The notes under the pieces are model-generated. The model made no database searches, was not told the origin of the DNA, and saw nothing but the letters and a program-made list of their open reading frames with translations. The translations under genes were made by a program, and so were the position numbers. Positions 39,300 through 49,518 of a stretch of DNA of 64,000 bases are shown in pieces. Origin of the DNA: Phytophthora colocasiae (lineage: Eukaryota > Oomycota > Peronosporomycetes > Peronosporales > Peronosporaceae); NCBI GenBank assembly GCA_018806915.1, contig JAGKQI010000094.1, positions 620,001-684,000 of the forward strand, written 5' to 3'. Every line of letters begins with the position of its first letter. Position 1 is the first letter of the stretch.

Positions 39300-41468
39300 A
39301 TGTCCGGGATTGGAAGAAGAGATGGAGAGAAAGGTACCCCAGGCCGAGGGAACAGTGGTCGTGGGGGTGGACAGGCCGGAGGTCAGAAGACGGTCCGGGT
39401 CCTGTCCGAAGTGGAGCGACTGGAAGAGGAAGAACGGTCGCGCCAAGCAGAGGCTTCGCGTAGTGGCGGTGGAGATGCCCCGCTTAGCCTGGAGAAGAGA
39501 GCAGAAGCAGAGGAAGATGATGAACCGTCGGTGGGAGTCAGCACGGCCGCTGGTCGCGAGACGTTGAGGCAGGAGTTGAGAGATGATCTCCTGACGGCTG
39601 GTGCTGACGCCGGCGATGAGGAGGAGAAGCCGGACGAGCCGGAACCCGCCGACGAGGAAGACGAGAAGGAAGAAGTAACGGAGGAGCCGACCGTGGAGAG
39701 TACGGTCCCGAGCGCTCCATTGATGGATCCGGTGTACGGTTCGGCACGGCTGGCCGCTCTGTACGCTGGTCAGCAGATGTACGAAGGTTACCCGGACTAC
39801 GACGCCTATGAACGAGCTCACATGATGTACCCTACGGAAGAACCGATGATGAAGGAGGAAGTAGTCGAAGAAGTCCCTATGAGGACGCCTACAGGGTTTA
39901 TCTCGAGATACACGGGAACGGAGAAGCGTCGCACGGACCGTCCCCTTGGATGGGGTTGGGGAACACTGAGCGAGGACCCGTATGAGGTGAAGACGGAGAC
40001 GGCTGCGCCGTTCGCGTGGGATCAGCAGGACGTACCGCTCCGGTCTGCGGTGACTGCTGCGTCGTCGGCCCCGCCGATGACCGAACCGCTGCCCGGAATA
40101 ACGACTCCTATAGGCGTTCAGTCGCCTGCGACCCAACCAGTGGGTACACCTAGACAAGCGCCTCTTCGTACGAGCGTGTCTCGGGGGCCATCCCTGGCTG
40201 GAACCCAGACGAGCGTCCCTCGGACAGCGTACGCTGCGCCGACGCAAGGATGGAGACAGCCTACTGTCCCACCTGTGCCGACGAGGACTGTGCTGGGAGG
40301 GCAAAGAGTGTTAGTTGGACCTCCCCCTGGAGCTTATGGACAGTACGGTGGTGGGTATGGCGTTCCTAGACCGCCTCCGCCGCCCAGGATCTACGACCTA
40401 ACGCAGAAGATGTCAAACGTGATGAAGGTGTTGCCTATGTTCTATTCAGACACGGCCACTGTGGAGAAGGCGCGTGACTTCTGGGAGCTGTTCGAGGCGC
40501 ACACGGGACAGTTGCCCGACCGAGAACGGTTGTTGGTGTTCCGTCAGAAGCTGAAAGGAAGAGAGGCGGAACGGTGGTGGAGCAACTCCAGGATCAAAAC
40601 ATTTGCTACTCTCAGGGTTCGCTTTCACAACCAATTCCTGAGCAGGACGGCTGACGAGCTTTGGGATCGGTTGCATACTACCAAGAGACAGAGGGGCGAA
40701 TCGGTGGAAGAGTGGGGCGATCGAGTCACGGACTTGTGCGACTCGCTCGACTATCCGAACCCGCAGATGCGGTACAAACTGTTCCGTCGAGGTCTCAGGA
40801 ACCGTCGGATGCTGGCTGCTTTGGATTCTAGCCCGGCTCGCGACATTCCCGAGGCGTGTGAGTGGTTGATGTCGAAGGACATGCATCGGCCTAGTGAGGA
40901 AGACGAGGAGTTCTCGGACGGAGCTCCAGAAAGTAACAAGAACGGTCATTCGTCGTCCACGGTGGACGCATTGACTCAGCAGTTGCAGACGTTCATGGCC
41001 CAGCAGCAGCTTTGGCAGCAGCAACTCATGGACGAGCGCAAGGCTAGACCTTCGTCACCTCGAGGACGGTCACTGACCGTAGCTGCCACTACCGCAGGGA
41101 ACGCTCCTGCGACTGGGGACGGAAACAGAAGCTATCGTGGAATCAGGATGGCGGAAGATACCCGTACGCAGGAAGGTGAACCGGTGTGTGGCCGATGTTA
41201 CTACAGGGGACATGGTCGTGCTACATGTATGAGAAGGACGATGACTTGCCGGAGGTGTAATCAGTATGGTCACGTTGCAGCTGAGTGTGAGCTCCCTTAT
41301 AATGGAGGTCAACTAGGAGGACGGAACGGAGCTCCCTCTAACGCTCAAGGGTTCAGGTGCTACTTCTGTGGGGAGAACGGTCATCCAGTGGCCCAGTGTC
41401 CGACGATCGCTGCCTTGAAAGGATTGGCGGCTGGATCGACGGCCCAGCCTGCGGCCCCTAGGAATTGA
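39300..41468 (+). CDS. Gypsy D Gag polyprotein
   Basis: 722 codons. The N-terminal half is Glu/Arg- and Pro/Thr-rich and low-complexity. From about residue 380 comes a retrotransposon Gag (capsid) domain (ARDFWELFEAHTGQLPDRER, GREAERWWSN, SVEEWGDRVTDLCDSL). A Gln-rich stretch follows (QQLQTFMAQQQLWQQQLM), then three CCHC zinc knuckles near the C terminus: CGRCYYRGHGRATC, CRRCNQYGHVAAEC and CYFCGENGHPVAQC. It forms the particle and binds the genomic RNA. It ends in TGA at 41466-41468, after which the same frame runs into pol. Upstream ATGs were not preferred because this is the first with a long frame after the leader. Confidence 0.9.
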   Translation: MSGIGRRDGEKGTPGRGNSGRGGGQAGGQKTVRVLSEVERLEEEERSRQAEASRSGGGDAPLSLEKRAEAEEDDEPSVGVSTAAGRETLRQELRDDLLTAGADAGDEEEKPDEPEPADEEDEKEEVTEEPTVESTVPSAPLMDPVYGSARLAALYAGQQMYEGYPDYDAYERAHMMYPTEEPMMKEEVVEEVPMRTPTGFISRYTGTEKRRTDRPLGWGWGTLSEDPYEVKTETAAPFAWDQQDVPLRSAVTAASSAPPMTEPLPGITTPIGVQSPATQPVGTPRQAPLRTSVSRGPSLAGTQTSVPRTAYAAPTQGWRQPTVPPVPTRTVLGGQRVLVGPPPGAYGQYGGGYGVPRPPPPPRIYDLTQKMSNVMKVLPMFYSDTATVEKARDFWELFEAHTGQLPDRERLLVFRQKLKGREAERWWSNSRIKTFATLRVRFHNQFLSRTADELWDRLHTTKRQRGESVEEWGDRVTDLCDSLDYPNPQMRYKLFRRGLRNRRMLAALDSSPARDIPEACEWLMSKDMHRPSEEDEEFSDGAPESNKNGHSSSTVDALTQQLQTFMAQQQLWQQQLMDERKARPSSPRGRSLTVAATTAGNAPATGDGNRSYRGIRMAEDTRTQEGEPVCGRCYYRGHGRATCMRRTMTCRRCNQYGHVAAECELPYNGGQLGGRNGAPSNAQGFRCYFCGENGHPVAQCPTIAALKGLAAGSTAQPAAPRN

Positions 41469-41471
41469 CGG
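41466..41471 (+). promoter_or_regulatory. Probable gag-pol readthrough site UGA-CGG
   Basis: The gag stop TGA is followed directly by CGG, and no further stop occurs in frame until 47417. UGA-CGG is one of the leaky-stop contexts known from plant RNA viruses with readthrough proteins. This would give a minority Gag-Pol fusion. Confidence 0.65.
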
Positions 41472-44400
41472 GGACGTGAGGAAGGGGAGGAGCGAGCCAC
41501 TCCTTCCTCTTGTCTGGCGAATGGCTCGAACGGTGACCGTGCTGAGGAGGAATTCGGGAAAGAGAAGACGGTTGCCGTGGTGACGGAGAGTGGGATGAAC
41601 GAGAAAAAGAAGAAAAAGAAGAAGCCGCGAGGGACGGTGAAAACCGCGCGGAAGGCTGAAGAAAAGAGACAAAAGAAGAAAAAGAAGATTGAAGAAAAAG
41701 GAACGGAAAGAAAGGAAGACGCCCGTGTGGAAGAGAACGGTGAACGTCGACAGAAGACAGTACGGTTCGTCGATGAAGTAGAGGCGGGTAGTAAAGCGAC
41801 TCGTGAGTTGGCGGAGCCCGCCTCCACGCTGGAAGAGGCGGTCGAAGACGGCCTACTAGAGGAGGAAGTACTCGAGGATGACGAGCTGTCGGAGGAGGAG
41901 TTGTCGTTCGACATCTTCGACGCCTCTGGTACCGAAGTTGAGGGGCGAGCGGATTCAGTAACGGAACGGACCGAAGTAGGGGACGGAGCGGACGTCGTGT
42001 CACCCGCGGAACACCCTACAGACTGCTTGTTCACGGACGCGGAGCTTGAGGCTCTCGAGTCCAGGGATTGTGAAGGGACACCTGGTGACCTGGATGGAAC
42101 GGAGGTTTTCAGCGAGTCAGAAGAATACGAAAAAGAAATTGAGGATCGTTTGCACCCTTTGGATGAAGCTGATACTATGGAACGGATACGGTTGAACGCA
42201 GCATCTTTACGAGAGCCCTCTAATGAGGAACTGTCCTCTCTGTTGGACGTCCCGCTCGAAGTAGTCGAGCGTACTCGGCGAGCGTCCACAGATGGAGCCG
42301 ACTCGCCCGAGTACTGGCTAGGATGGTTCCGCGAGACGCTCAAGAAGACTGAAGAAGTTAAGCGTGCTAACCGCGATTTCAAGTCGTCAGTCGTGCAGGT
42401 AGTGGGACGAACGGTGCTAAAGGAACCCAGCGCGCGGAAACCTAAACCATTTAGAGAGCGAGACGCGAGTCCAAAGGAAGGATCTACTACGGAAGAGGAA
42501 GTCAGTGCTAACATCTTGTCGCAGCTAGAGGACTTCGCGGCGTCCATCCAAGTGCCGTGTGGGACTGTTGCTACGGAGCCAGAATCCGTCCTGGGGAACC
42601 GTGTCGTTGTTTCACCTACTTTGGCGAGGACCGTGGTCCAACGCGCAGTGTACTTGTTCCTGAGGGAAGCGTTCCAACAGGAAATCACTCCGTTGCGTGA
42701 TAAAGTTCCGAAGGCGGACCTGACCAAACTGGGGAAACTAGCGAAGGAAGTCGCTGCCTCCAGGAACGTTCGGAATTTGGATTGGGGACGGTTGGAGGCG
42801 ACGGCTTTGGAATATTACGACGAGAACGCGACGATCATTTGGGAGAAACTGATAGAACGGAGAGAAGTAAGAGAGGACCCGGAGATTGCTGCTAAGAGAC
42901 GAGGTCGACAGCGGCCCGAGATTGACTTCGAGGCCATGTTTAGACCGTACGCGGAGGTGTTGATGAATGCTGAACTGTTGCTGAGTGATGAAGATGTGAT
43001 AAGCTATGTGGACGTGGTGGGACCGCCGCCTGGAACGGTTGCGCCTCCCCCTCGTCCGGGCCTTGTTGAGGTTGTCACGGTAGAAATGCCGGACGGTTTC
43101 GGCGTGTCGGAGGGAGACATGGATGAAATGGAAGTATGTACTGTGGTTGAAGACGGTCGACGCGTGGTGTGTGCTGTTGGGAACTTCGAAGCGTTATCAA
43201 GTGGGTTTATTGAGTGTTTGCCTTCTCGTTTACTCGTGGATACGGGAGCTACACTGAGTTTGGTAGATAGCCGTGTGCTGAAGCGGCTAGGACGGTCGAC
43301 GAAGACGCTGAAGCCGTACGAAGGATCGGTCAAGAGCTCCTCCGGACATCAGTTGAAGATCCGAGGGTGGGCGAGTTTGTCGTTACGAATGGGAAGTGCA
43401 GAGATTTCGCTGAGTTTGGTAGTCGCGGATCAGTTGCATGTGGACGCCATCCTGGGGGTAGACGCTCTTGGAGCGTTCGGAGCCGTCATTGATGTGGCTG
43501 GGCGTCAGCTCCTGCTTAAAGACTCAGGCGAGGTGTTGCCCCTTGGGGGTATGGTTGTACAGGACGCTTACATGGCGACGATGGTGAAGTCAATACGCCT
43601 GCCGCCTAAAGGACAAGCTTTAGTCATGGCAAAGTTGGTAGGGACACCGGAGGAGAAGGCTACGGTGCTCATTGAAGGCGCTGTATCCCTTCCGCCCACA
43701 CTGTGTGTGGCGCACTCGTTGAGTACTGTGGAGGACAGTCAAGTCATAGTTGAAGTCTGTAACGCATCTACAGAGGAACGGTGGATTCGCCGTGGTACGC
43801 CGGTTGCGTGCGCTTCGGTCGTTCCGGAGTCGGCTTTCGGCCAGATGCAGACGAAGGATGGAGCGGTACCGAGGAACCCGGAGACAACGGAAACGGACGG
43901 TCGAGTGCAGTCCGCGACAGGAGCGCCTAAAGAACAGATTGCTGAGAAGGAACGGAAGTCTCGGCCGGAAGTGCCGCCTGACAAAGCCACGGTCAAGGCT
44001 GACTTTTCGCAGTCGAGGTTGACGGAGGAACAGAAGCGGATATTTGAAGCAGAGCTGGACAATTTCAGTGACCTGTTTGTCGAGTCTTCGGCGATGCCGG
44101 GACGGACGGAACTGCTACACTTCGAGATTGACACGGGCGATAGTCGGCCCATCAAACAGCAACCGTACCGTGTATCCGTAGCGGAAGGAGAAGTGATGGA
44201 AGCGGAGATACAGCAGTATTTGGACGCGGGACTGATCCGTCCATCGAACAGTCCGTGGGCTAGCCCCGTTCTCATGATAAGGAAACCGGACGGTGGTATC
44301 CGATTCTGTATAGATTACCGCAAGTTGAACGCAGTAACGGTGAAGGACTGTTACCCGATGCCGTTGATCGATGACATTTTGGACGTGCTCGGGGGTGCCC

Positions 44401-47400
44401 AGTTGTTTTCGACCATGGACATCGCATCCGGGTATTGGAACGTACCGATGGCGCGGGACAGTGTATCAAAGACGGCTTTCACGTGCAAATACGGCCTCTT
44501 CGAATGGCTCGTTATGCCTTTTGGCCTCTGTAACGCTGTACCCGCGTTCGAACGGTTGATGGAGACGGTTCTAGTGGATTTGAAGTGGCGAGTGTGCCTA
44601 GTTTATTTGGACGATTGCGTAGTGTTCAGCAAGGACTTCCCGACGCACCTGTTACGCGTTCGCCAAGTCCTGACGAGGTTGAGGGAGGCGGGCTTCAAGC
44701 TCAAAATGAAGAAGTGTCACTGGGGACGGAGCCAAGTGGCGTTCCTAGGACACATCGTCACGCCCTCGGGCGTCCTTCCTAACCCCGAGAAGGTGAAGGC
44801 TGTGCTGAATGTGAGGAGACCAGTGGACTTACATGGGATTCGCTCGTTTCTCGGACTGACTAGCTACTTTCGACGCTACATCCCGGGGTACGCCTCGATT
44901 TCGGCGCCCTTGGAACGGTTGAAAGTAAAGGATGCACCGTTCGTGTGGACGGAGGACTGTGAGTCTGCCTTTAGGCAGCTCAAACGTGCCCTTATGAAGC
45001 CACCGATTCTGGTGTACCCGGACAGTCAGAAGCGGTTCAAGTTGTATGTCGACTCGTCACGGTACGCTGTTGGAGCTTGCCTCATGCAAGAAGTGGACGG
45101 TCGTGACCGTGCCGTCTCCTACGCGAGCAAGTTGCTCACGGGGTCGCAAAAGAACTGGATAAACAACCAAGATGGCATCTCTGAGATCGAGTGCTGGGGA
45201 GTAGTGTGGGCGACTAGGAAGTTCCGCTGCTACCTGGATCGGCGCGAGTTTGATCTGTTCACGGACCACCAGGCCCTGAAGTGGATCTTCAGTCCTGGGA
45301 ACCGTACCTCAAACGCTAAGTTGGCACGGTGGGCGATGGAGCTGTCGAGCCTGCAGTTCCAGGTTCATCACAAGCCTGGGACGTCGCTAGGTCACGTGGA
45401 TGGTCTCTCGAGGCTGCCAAGGGGACGAGTGGCTGCTCTGACGATACAGGACCTGCTGAATCCGAAAGACGGAGACGCGCTTCCGCCTTCAGTCGGGGAG
45501 CCGTACGAATTGGACGGTGATGTTGACTACGGGGGGACAGAGGACGGTGAGCAGAAGGACGGTGAGCCGGATTTCGATGAAATGGACGGAGCGGCCGTAG
45601 GAGAGCAGGCGGACGGACACGTAGACGATCCGCCGCACGAGGAGTTGAGGGAGGAAGCTGAGGTTGAGCAGGATGGGGAACGCGCGAGGTCTTCTTTGGA
45701 TAGGTTCGGTCTGAACCGCGACCAGTTCGTGGCCGAACAGCAGAAAATTTCGTGGGTGCGAGCTTTGGTGGCCTACCTGAAGGACGGAGCGCTTCCGCTT
45801 GATCCGTACCTGCGTGCTCGTGTAGTACAGATGGGGCCTAGATACGCTGTCGAGGACGGCATGTTGACACGGCGTGTTAATTTACCCGCCCGGGTGGGGC
45901 CAGCACGGTCGTTGACCGTGCCAGTGGTCCCCGTGCCTTACATGGAAACCGTCCTCCACTACTGTCATGCGGACGTCTTGTCGTCGCACTTGGGCCTGAC
46001 GAAGACGCTAGAGAAGGTGAGGAGACACGCATTCTGGCCAGGATGGAGGAAGGATGTAGCGGAGTACGTGCGGGAATGCAATACTTGTGGGAGCGGTAAA
46101 GGGGCTAGACCGTGGAGAGCTGGCCAGATGCAAAGGATGCCGGTAACGGACCTTAACGGACCGTTCTCGCTGTTAGTGGTCGACGCCGTGGGACCGTTAC
46201 CAAGGACCGAGAGAAGGAACAAGTATATCCTAGTGTTTGTGGACTACTTCACGCGTTGGGCGGAAGCGTTCGCGGTAGAACGGTTGGACTCGATGACTTT
46301 TGTGGAAGCAATGATTAATGGAGTGGTCGCGCGGCACGGTGTGCCGTCACGGTTGCTGAGTGACCAAGGGTCGAATTTCACGTCGGAGATCGCGAAGTCC
46401 TTCTACCAGATCTTGGGGATTAAGAAGTTGTTTGGGGCTGCGTACCATCCCCAGACTCAGGGGTTAGTGGAACGGTTCAACGGAACACTACTGGGCATGC
46501 TAAGGATGCATGTCAACGAGGCACAGACGGACTGGGATCTGTACCTCCCTAGAGTGCTGTTCGCCTATAGAACGGCCTACCATGAGGCGTTGGGCGACTC
46601 TCCTTTCTTCTCGTTGTATGGTCGTGACCCTGTGTTGCCTCTGGATGTGGCATTTTTGAATTTGGGGAAGAAATGGAAAAGTGACGAGGTGGCACTGTAC
46701 CGTCGGGAACTCCACCGTTCTCTGAGAAACTCGCGGCTCCTGGTGGAGCGTCAGTTGGTGAAGGCCCAGGACCGTCATGAGCGTCGGTTAGGCGGTCAAG
46801 TGCCGGTGGTTTACGAGGACGGCGACCCAGTGTGGGTGTTCCAGTTGTTTAGGGCGAAGCGAGGTGAGGCACGAACGAAGAAACTAGCGTTTGCATGGCA
46901 CGGACCGTACCGTGTTGTCGAGAAAGTGAATGACAATGCGTACCGGGTTGCTATCCCTACTCATCCGAGCCGGGTAGTCACGGTCAATGTGAACCGCTTG
47001 AAGAAGTACCGTGGCAAGTGGACGCGTCCGTTCCTGGACGAGGTCCCCGAAGGGCTAGGAGGGGACGGAGAACCTGCGGAGGACGGACCGCTGGAGGAAG
47101 AAGATTTGCCCCATTCTAGCTTCGCGGAACGATTAACTGTCGCCGGGAGCGATACCGTTCTCGCAGGAGTAGATTCTCCGTTACTCGAAGTGGTGGCAAA
47201 GCGTACAGTGGACAGAGTGGTCGAGTACTTGGTGTTGACGGCGAGCTACGAGACGTTTTGGGTCCCTAGGTCGGAGCTCATGCCTGAGTACCGTCCCCTA
47301 GTGGACGCCTATGAGCAGGCAGAAAGAAGAAAGAAGGGTTTGCCAGAGTGGCGCCGGAGTCCTCGGTTGGAGGAGGCTAATGCTGAAGCCAACGAGGACG

Positions 47401-47417
47401 ACTTGCTGCTGGCTTAG
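41469..47417 (+). CDS. Gypsy D Pol polyprotein (PR-RT-RNase H-integrase)
   Basis: Same frame as gag; the first Met is at 41577. A charged 550-codon prefix precedes the protease site LLVDTGATLSLV (Asp codon 43239). RT: PIKQQPYRVSVAEGE, SPVLMIRKPDGGIRFCIDYR and YLDD at 44604-44615. RNase H: KLYVDSSRYAVGACLMQ, EIECWGVVWATRKFRCYL and LFTDHQALKWIF. Integrase: HHCC near 45958-46092, VVDAVGPL, LLSDQGSNFTS and GLVERFNGTL supply the DDE triad. A GPY-like region follows (FAWHGPYRVVEKVNDNAYRV). The C-terminal VDRVVEYLVLTASYETFWVP may be a diverged chromodomain. All catalytic residues I can check are present. The prefix is long for the family. Confidence 0.92.
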   Translation, partial: RGREEGEERATPSSCLANGSNGDRAEEEFGKEKTVAVVTESGMNEKKKKKKKPRGTVKTARKAEEKRQKKKKKIEEKGTERKEDARVEENGERRQKTVRFVDEVEAGSKATRELAEPASTLEEAVEDGLLEEEVLEDDELSEEELSFDIFDASGTEVEGRADSVTERTEVGDGADVVSPAEHPTDCLFTDAELEALESRDCEGTPGDLDGTEVFSESEEYEKEIEDRLHPLDEADTMERIRLNAASLREPSNEELSSLLDVPLEVVERTRRASTDGADSPEYWLGWFRETLKKTEEVKRANRDFKSSVVQVVGRTVLKEPSARKPKPFRERDASPKEGSTTEEEVSANILSQLEDFAASIQVPCGTVATEPESVLGNRVVVSPTLARTVVQRAVYLFLREAFQQEITPLRDKVPKADLTKLGKLAKEVAASRNVRNLDWGRLEATALEYYDENATIIWEKLIERREVREDPEIAAKRRGRQRPEIDFEAMFRPYAEVLMNAELLLSDEDVISYVDVVGPPPGTVAPPPRPGLVEVVTVEMPDGFGVSEGDMDEMEVCTVVEDGRRVVCAVGNFEALSSGFIECLPSRLLVDTGATLSLVDSRVLKRLGRSTKTLKPYEGSVKSSSGHQLKIRGWASLSLRMGSAEISLSLVVADQLHVDAILGVDALGAFGAVIDVAGRQLLLKDSGEVLPLGGMVVQDAYMATMVKSIRLPPKGQALVMAKLVGTPEEKATVLIEGAVSLPPTLCVAHSLSTVEDSQVIVEVCNASTEERWIRRGTPVACASVVPESAFGQMQTKDGAVPRNPETTETDGRVQSATGAPKEQIAEKERKSRPEVPPDKATVKADFSQSRLTEEQKRIFEAELDNFSDLFVESSAMPGRTELLHFEIDTGDSRPIKQQPYRVSVAEGEVMEAEIQQYLDAGLIRPSNSPWASPVLMIRKPDGGIRFCIDYRKLNAVTVKDCYPMPLIDDILDVLGGAQLFSTMDIASGYWNVPMARDSVSKTAFTCKYGLFEWLVMPFGLCNAVPAFERLMETVLVDLKWRVCLVYLDDCVVFSKDFPTHLLRVRQVLTRLREAGFKLKMKKCHWGRSQVAFLGHIVTPSGVLPNPEKVKAVLNVRRPVDLHGIRSFLGLTSYFRRYIPGYASISAPLERLKVKDAPFVWTEDCESAFRQLKRALMKPPILVYPDSQKRFKLYVDSSRYAVGACLMQEVDGRDRAVSYASKLLTGSQKNWINNQDGISEIECWGVVWATRKFRCYLDRREFDLFTDHQALKWIFSPGNRTSNAKLARWAMELSSLQFQVHHKPGTSLGHVDGLSRLPRGRVAALTIQDLLNPKDGDALPPSVGEPYELDGDVDYGGTEDGEQKDGEPDFDEMDGAAVGEQADGHVDDPPHEELREEAEVEQDGERARSSLDRFGLNRDQFVAEQQKISWVRALVAYLKDGALPLDPYLRARVVQMGPRYAVEDGMLTRRVNLPARVGPARSLTVPVVPVPYMETVLHYCHADVLSSHLGLTKTLEKVRRHAFWPGWRKDVAEYVRECNTCGSGKGARPWRAGQMQRMPVTDLNGPFSLLVVDAVGPLPRTERRNKYILVFVDYFTRWAEAFAVERLDSMTFVEAMINGVVARHGVPSRLLSDQGSNFTSEIAKSFYQILGIKKLFGAAYHPQTQGLVERFNGTLLGMLRMHVNEAQTDWDLYLPRVLFAYRTAYHEALGDSPFFSLYGRDPVLPLDVAFLNLGKKWKSDEVALYRRELHRSLRNSRLLVERQLVKAQDRHERRLGGQVPVVYEDGDPVWVFQLFRAKRGEARTKKLAFAWHGPYRVVEKVNDNAYRVAIPTHPSRVVTVNVNRLKKYRGKWTRPFLDEVPEGLGGDGEPAEDGPLEEEDLPHSSFAERLTVAGSDTVLAGVDSPLLEVVAKRTVDRVVEYLVLTASYETFWVPRSELMPEYRPLVDAYEQAERRKKGLPEWRRSPRLEEANAEANEDDLLLA

Positions 47418-47601
47418 CAGACCTCACACCTGCAATACCCTAAGTGAAATGGACGCTAAGGGCAATGAAGAGAACAGAACGCTTGAAGGGAACGGTTGGA
47501 AGGTGGAATTGCATGTTGGATTATGAGATTAGTGACGCGCTGTTATGGAAAAAGAAACCCGAAAAGAGAGAGAGCTGAATGGCGCGCGCGAAATGTGGAT
47601 G

Positions 47602-49260
47602 TTACTTGGTGGAAGGCGAGGCTGCGGGGGAAGCGGCGGTGGCGCTAGATGGTGAGCCACCCGTCTTCTTCGACTCGGACGAGGGCTTCTTGTCTTCGGG
47701 GGACGACTTCTTGGGCTTGTCTTCCTTCTTGTCGGGGGAAGTCTTCTTGGACTTGTCATCCTTCTTGGTGGAGCGAGGCTTGTCTTCGTCGGAGCCGTGG
47801 TAATCGCTGGACTTGTCGTCGTCGGGGCCGTCGCTTGTCTCCTTATCTTCTTCTTCGTCTTCTTCTTCGTCTTCTTGGGAAGGGTCCTCTTGTTCTTCGT
47901 CGGAGCCTTCTTCTTGGTCGGAGTCTTCGGCTGGGTAAGCTCCGTCGATGGGCGGGGACGGAGGAAGAATCGTGGGCGCTCCAGTGTCTTCGTCTTCGTA
48001 ATCGGAGTCGTCGTCACCTAGATCGGAGAGCTTGAACGGCTTGTCGTCAAAGTCCACGGTGTGCGTACCGTTCAGGACACGCTTGGCCACGTCGATCTGG
48101 ACGGGACGGAGGGTACGGTCGGAGAGGAGGCGCTTCCAGACGCCGCTGGACCGGTTGCCGACCCAACTTGCGGTCGGAGGAGATCCTCCGTTGACGTCAA
48201 GCACGATGCGAGCCAAGGCAACGTCGGAGAGGCGGAGATGGGGTCGGCGAGTGGGGTCCAGTGCTTGAGTCTGCTCGAGAAGATCAGGGACGGATGAGTA
48301 GCCGTCTTCGTCCACAGAGAGAGGGTCGAGGGCGCGGGCGACGGTACGCTCATATCGCGAACGGTCACGGCGGAAGAGTGTTGCGAGGTCGGATTGAGCT
48401 GGGGCGGAGGAGTCGGACTGGGCCTTGGCGGCTGCAGCTGAGTGAGTGGCGGCCTTGCCCCCGTACCACATGAGCGTGTCGTGGGTGCCGTTCTCAAGAC
48501 GGTCGAGGAAGTCGTAGTAGCCGAAGGTCTCGATGTTCTTGCTGATGAAACGAAGCCGAGCTTGAACGGCGGCGGATTTCTGTTTGCGCCGGGCGCCGGC
48601 CTTGTCGGTGGGCGCGTACAGCGCGCAGTCGAAGAAGACGGAGCGGTGTCTCATCCAGAAACGGTAGTGCGAGAGGTAGAGGTCGGGGTACTCGCTGGGG
48701 TCGTACCAGGCGCGCTGCTGGGACCATGGATACGCGAGACGGAACGGAGCCTTGCCACGCTCGGTAGCCTCCGTGAGGATCTTGTTAATGTCGTTCTTGA
48801 TGGGCTTGGGAATGTCGCGCGGCAACTCAAACTTGTAAGCCAGTTTGCTGGGCGCGGGAGATGGAGATGACGAGCTGCTGGTGCGTTGCTTCTTGGCTGG
48901 AGGGCTGGACTTGGAGGAGCCTCGGGTGGCTGGACGCTTGGACGAGGAGGACGGATTGAAGAGAGAATGTGGCGGAGGACTGCCTGAACGCATGGAGTCC
49001 GGAGCGGGTAGGAGCGTTACTACTTCACTAAGAACGGAAGGAACCGTCCCGTCAGCAGTAACAATGGAGAGAGCGAGGTTGTCGAGGGCTTCAAGGCCTG
49101 TGGAAGCGTCGTTGATGGCTAGGAGGGAACGGAACTGCGTGTAGAAGTCCACTTGGGCGGCGAGAGACTTGTCGGCGCCGCTGGACTTGGCCATGGTGTC
49201 CAGGCGGGCGCGGAGACGACCAACGATGGCGTCCTTGTTTGATTCTGGGGATTTCGGCAT
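47602..49260 (-). CDS. Antisense ORF of Gypsy D, unknown function
   Basis: 552 codons starting MPKSPESNKDAIVGRLRARL on the strand opposite to gag-pol, without stops. I recognise no family. The N-terminal part is helical. A Ser/Pro-rich basic segment (SSPPAKKQRTSSSSSPSP) could be a nuclear signal. The middle is well-folded-looking, with many aromatics (AYPWSQQRAWYDPSEYPDLY, SHYRFWMRHRSVFFDCALY, ETFGYYDFLDRLENG). The C-terminal 130 residues are acidic then Lys/Ser-rich and look disordered. An upstream in-frame ATG at 49500 would add 80 residues of poor quality, so the inner start is preferred. The codon bias is that of a gene. Antisense ORFs in this position are known from some plant Gypsy elements. 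Confidence 0.72.
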   Translation of the reverse strand: MPKSPESNKDAIVGRLRARLDTMAKSSGADKSLAAQVDFYTQFRSLLAINDASTGLEALDNLALSIVTADGTVPSVLSEVVTLLPAPDSMRSGSPPPHSLFNPSSSSKRPATRGSSKSSPPAKKQRTSSSSSPSPAPSKLAYKFELPRDIPKPIKNDINKILTEATERGKAPFRLAYPWSQQRAWYDPSEYPDLYLSHYRFWMRHRSVFFDCALYAPTDKAGARRKQKSAAVQARLRFISKNIETFGYYDFLDRLENGTHDTLMWYGGKAATHSAAAAKAQSDSSAPAQSDLATLFRRDRSRYERTVARALDPLSVDEDGYSSVPDLLEQTQALDPTRRPHLRLSDVALARIVLDVNGGSPPTASWVGNRSSGVWKRLLSDRTLRPVQIDVAKRVLNGTHTVDFDDKPFKLSDLGDDDSDYEDEDTGAPTILPPSPPIDGAYPAEDSDQEEGSDEEQEDPSQEDEEEDEEEDKETSDGPDDDKSSDYHGSDEDKPRSTKKDDKSKKTSPDKKEDKPKKSSPEDKKPSSESKKTGGSPSSATAASPAASPSTK

Positions 49261-49518
49261 GGTGGCGGGGGTAACTTTGGAGACTGGAGGCGAATGCGGG
49301 ACTGACGAGTGAGACGCCTGATGCCCTGCCTCTGTGATTGATGTCGCGAGACTGCGGTTGATACGCCAGTTGGGGACCAAGAAATTTAGAGGAAAGAACC
49401 GGATCTGACAATTGAGTAATGTGGGACACGGTACACATCTAATTGAGATTGTTGACCACGGACTATCGGGACGGAGAAGCAATATGGGACCACTAAGCAC
49501 TTTGCAATTGGTGCTGGC
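49261..49518. promoter_or_regulatory. Divergent intergenic region of Gypsy D
   Basis: Lies 258 bp between the starts of the antisense ORF and the sense membrane ORF, so it may hold promoters in both directions. No unambiguous Inr or TATA motif was found. Confidence 0.35.

Noticed and set aside
39069..40304. 411-codon open frame on the minus strand
   Set aside because: Antisense to the low-complexity Arg/Glu-rich Gag N terminus; the reading is a Ser/Arg/Leu-rich mirror with no domain.
41381..42727. 448-codon open frame on the minus strand
   Set aside because: Mirror of the charged pol prefix; Ser-rich, low complexity, and unlike the real antisense ORF it overlaps a frame with proven domains.
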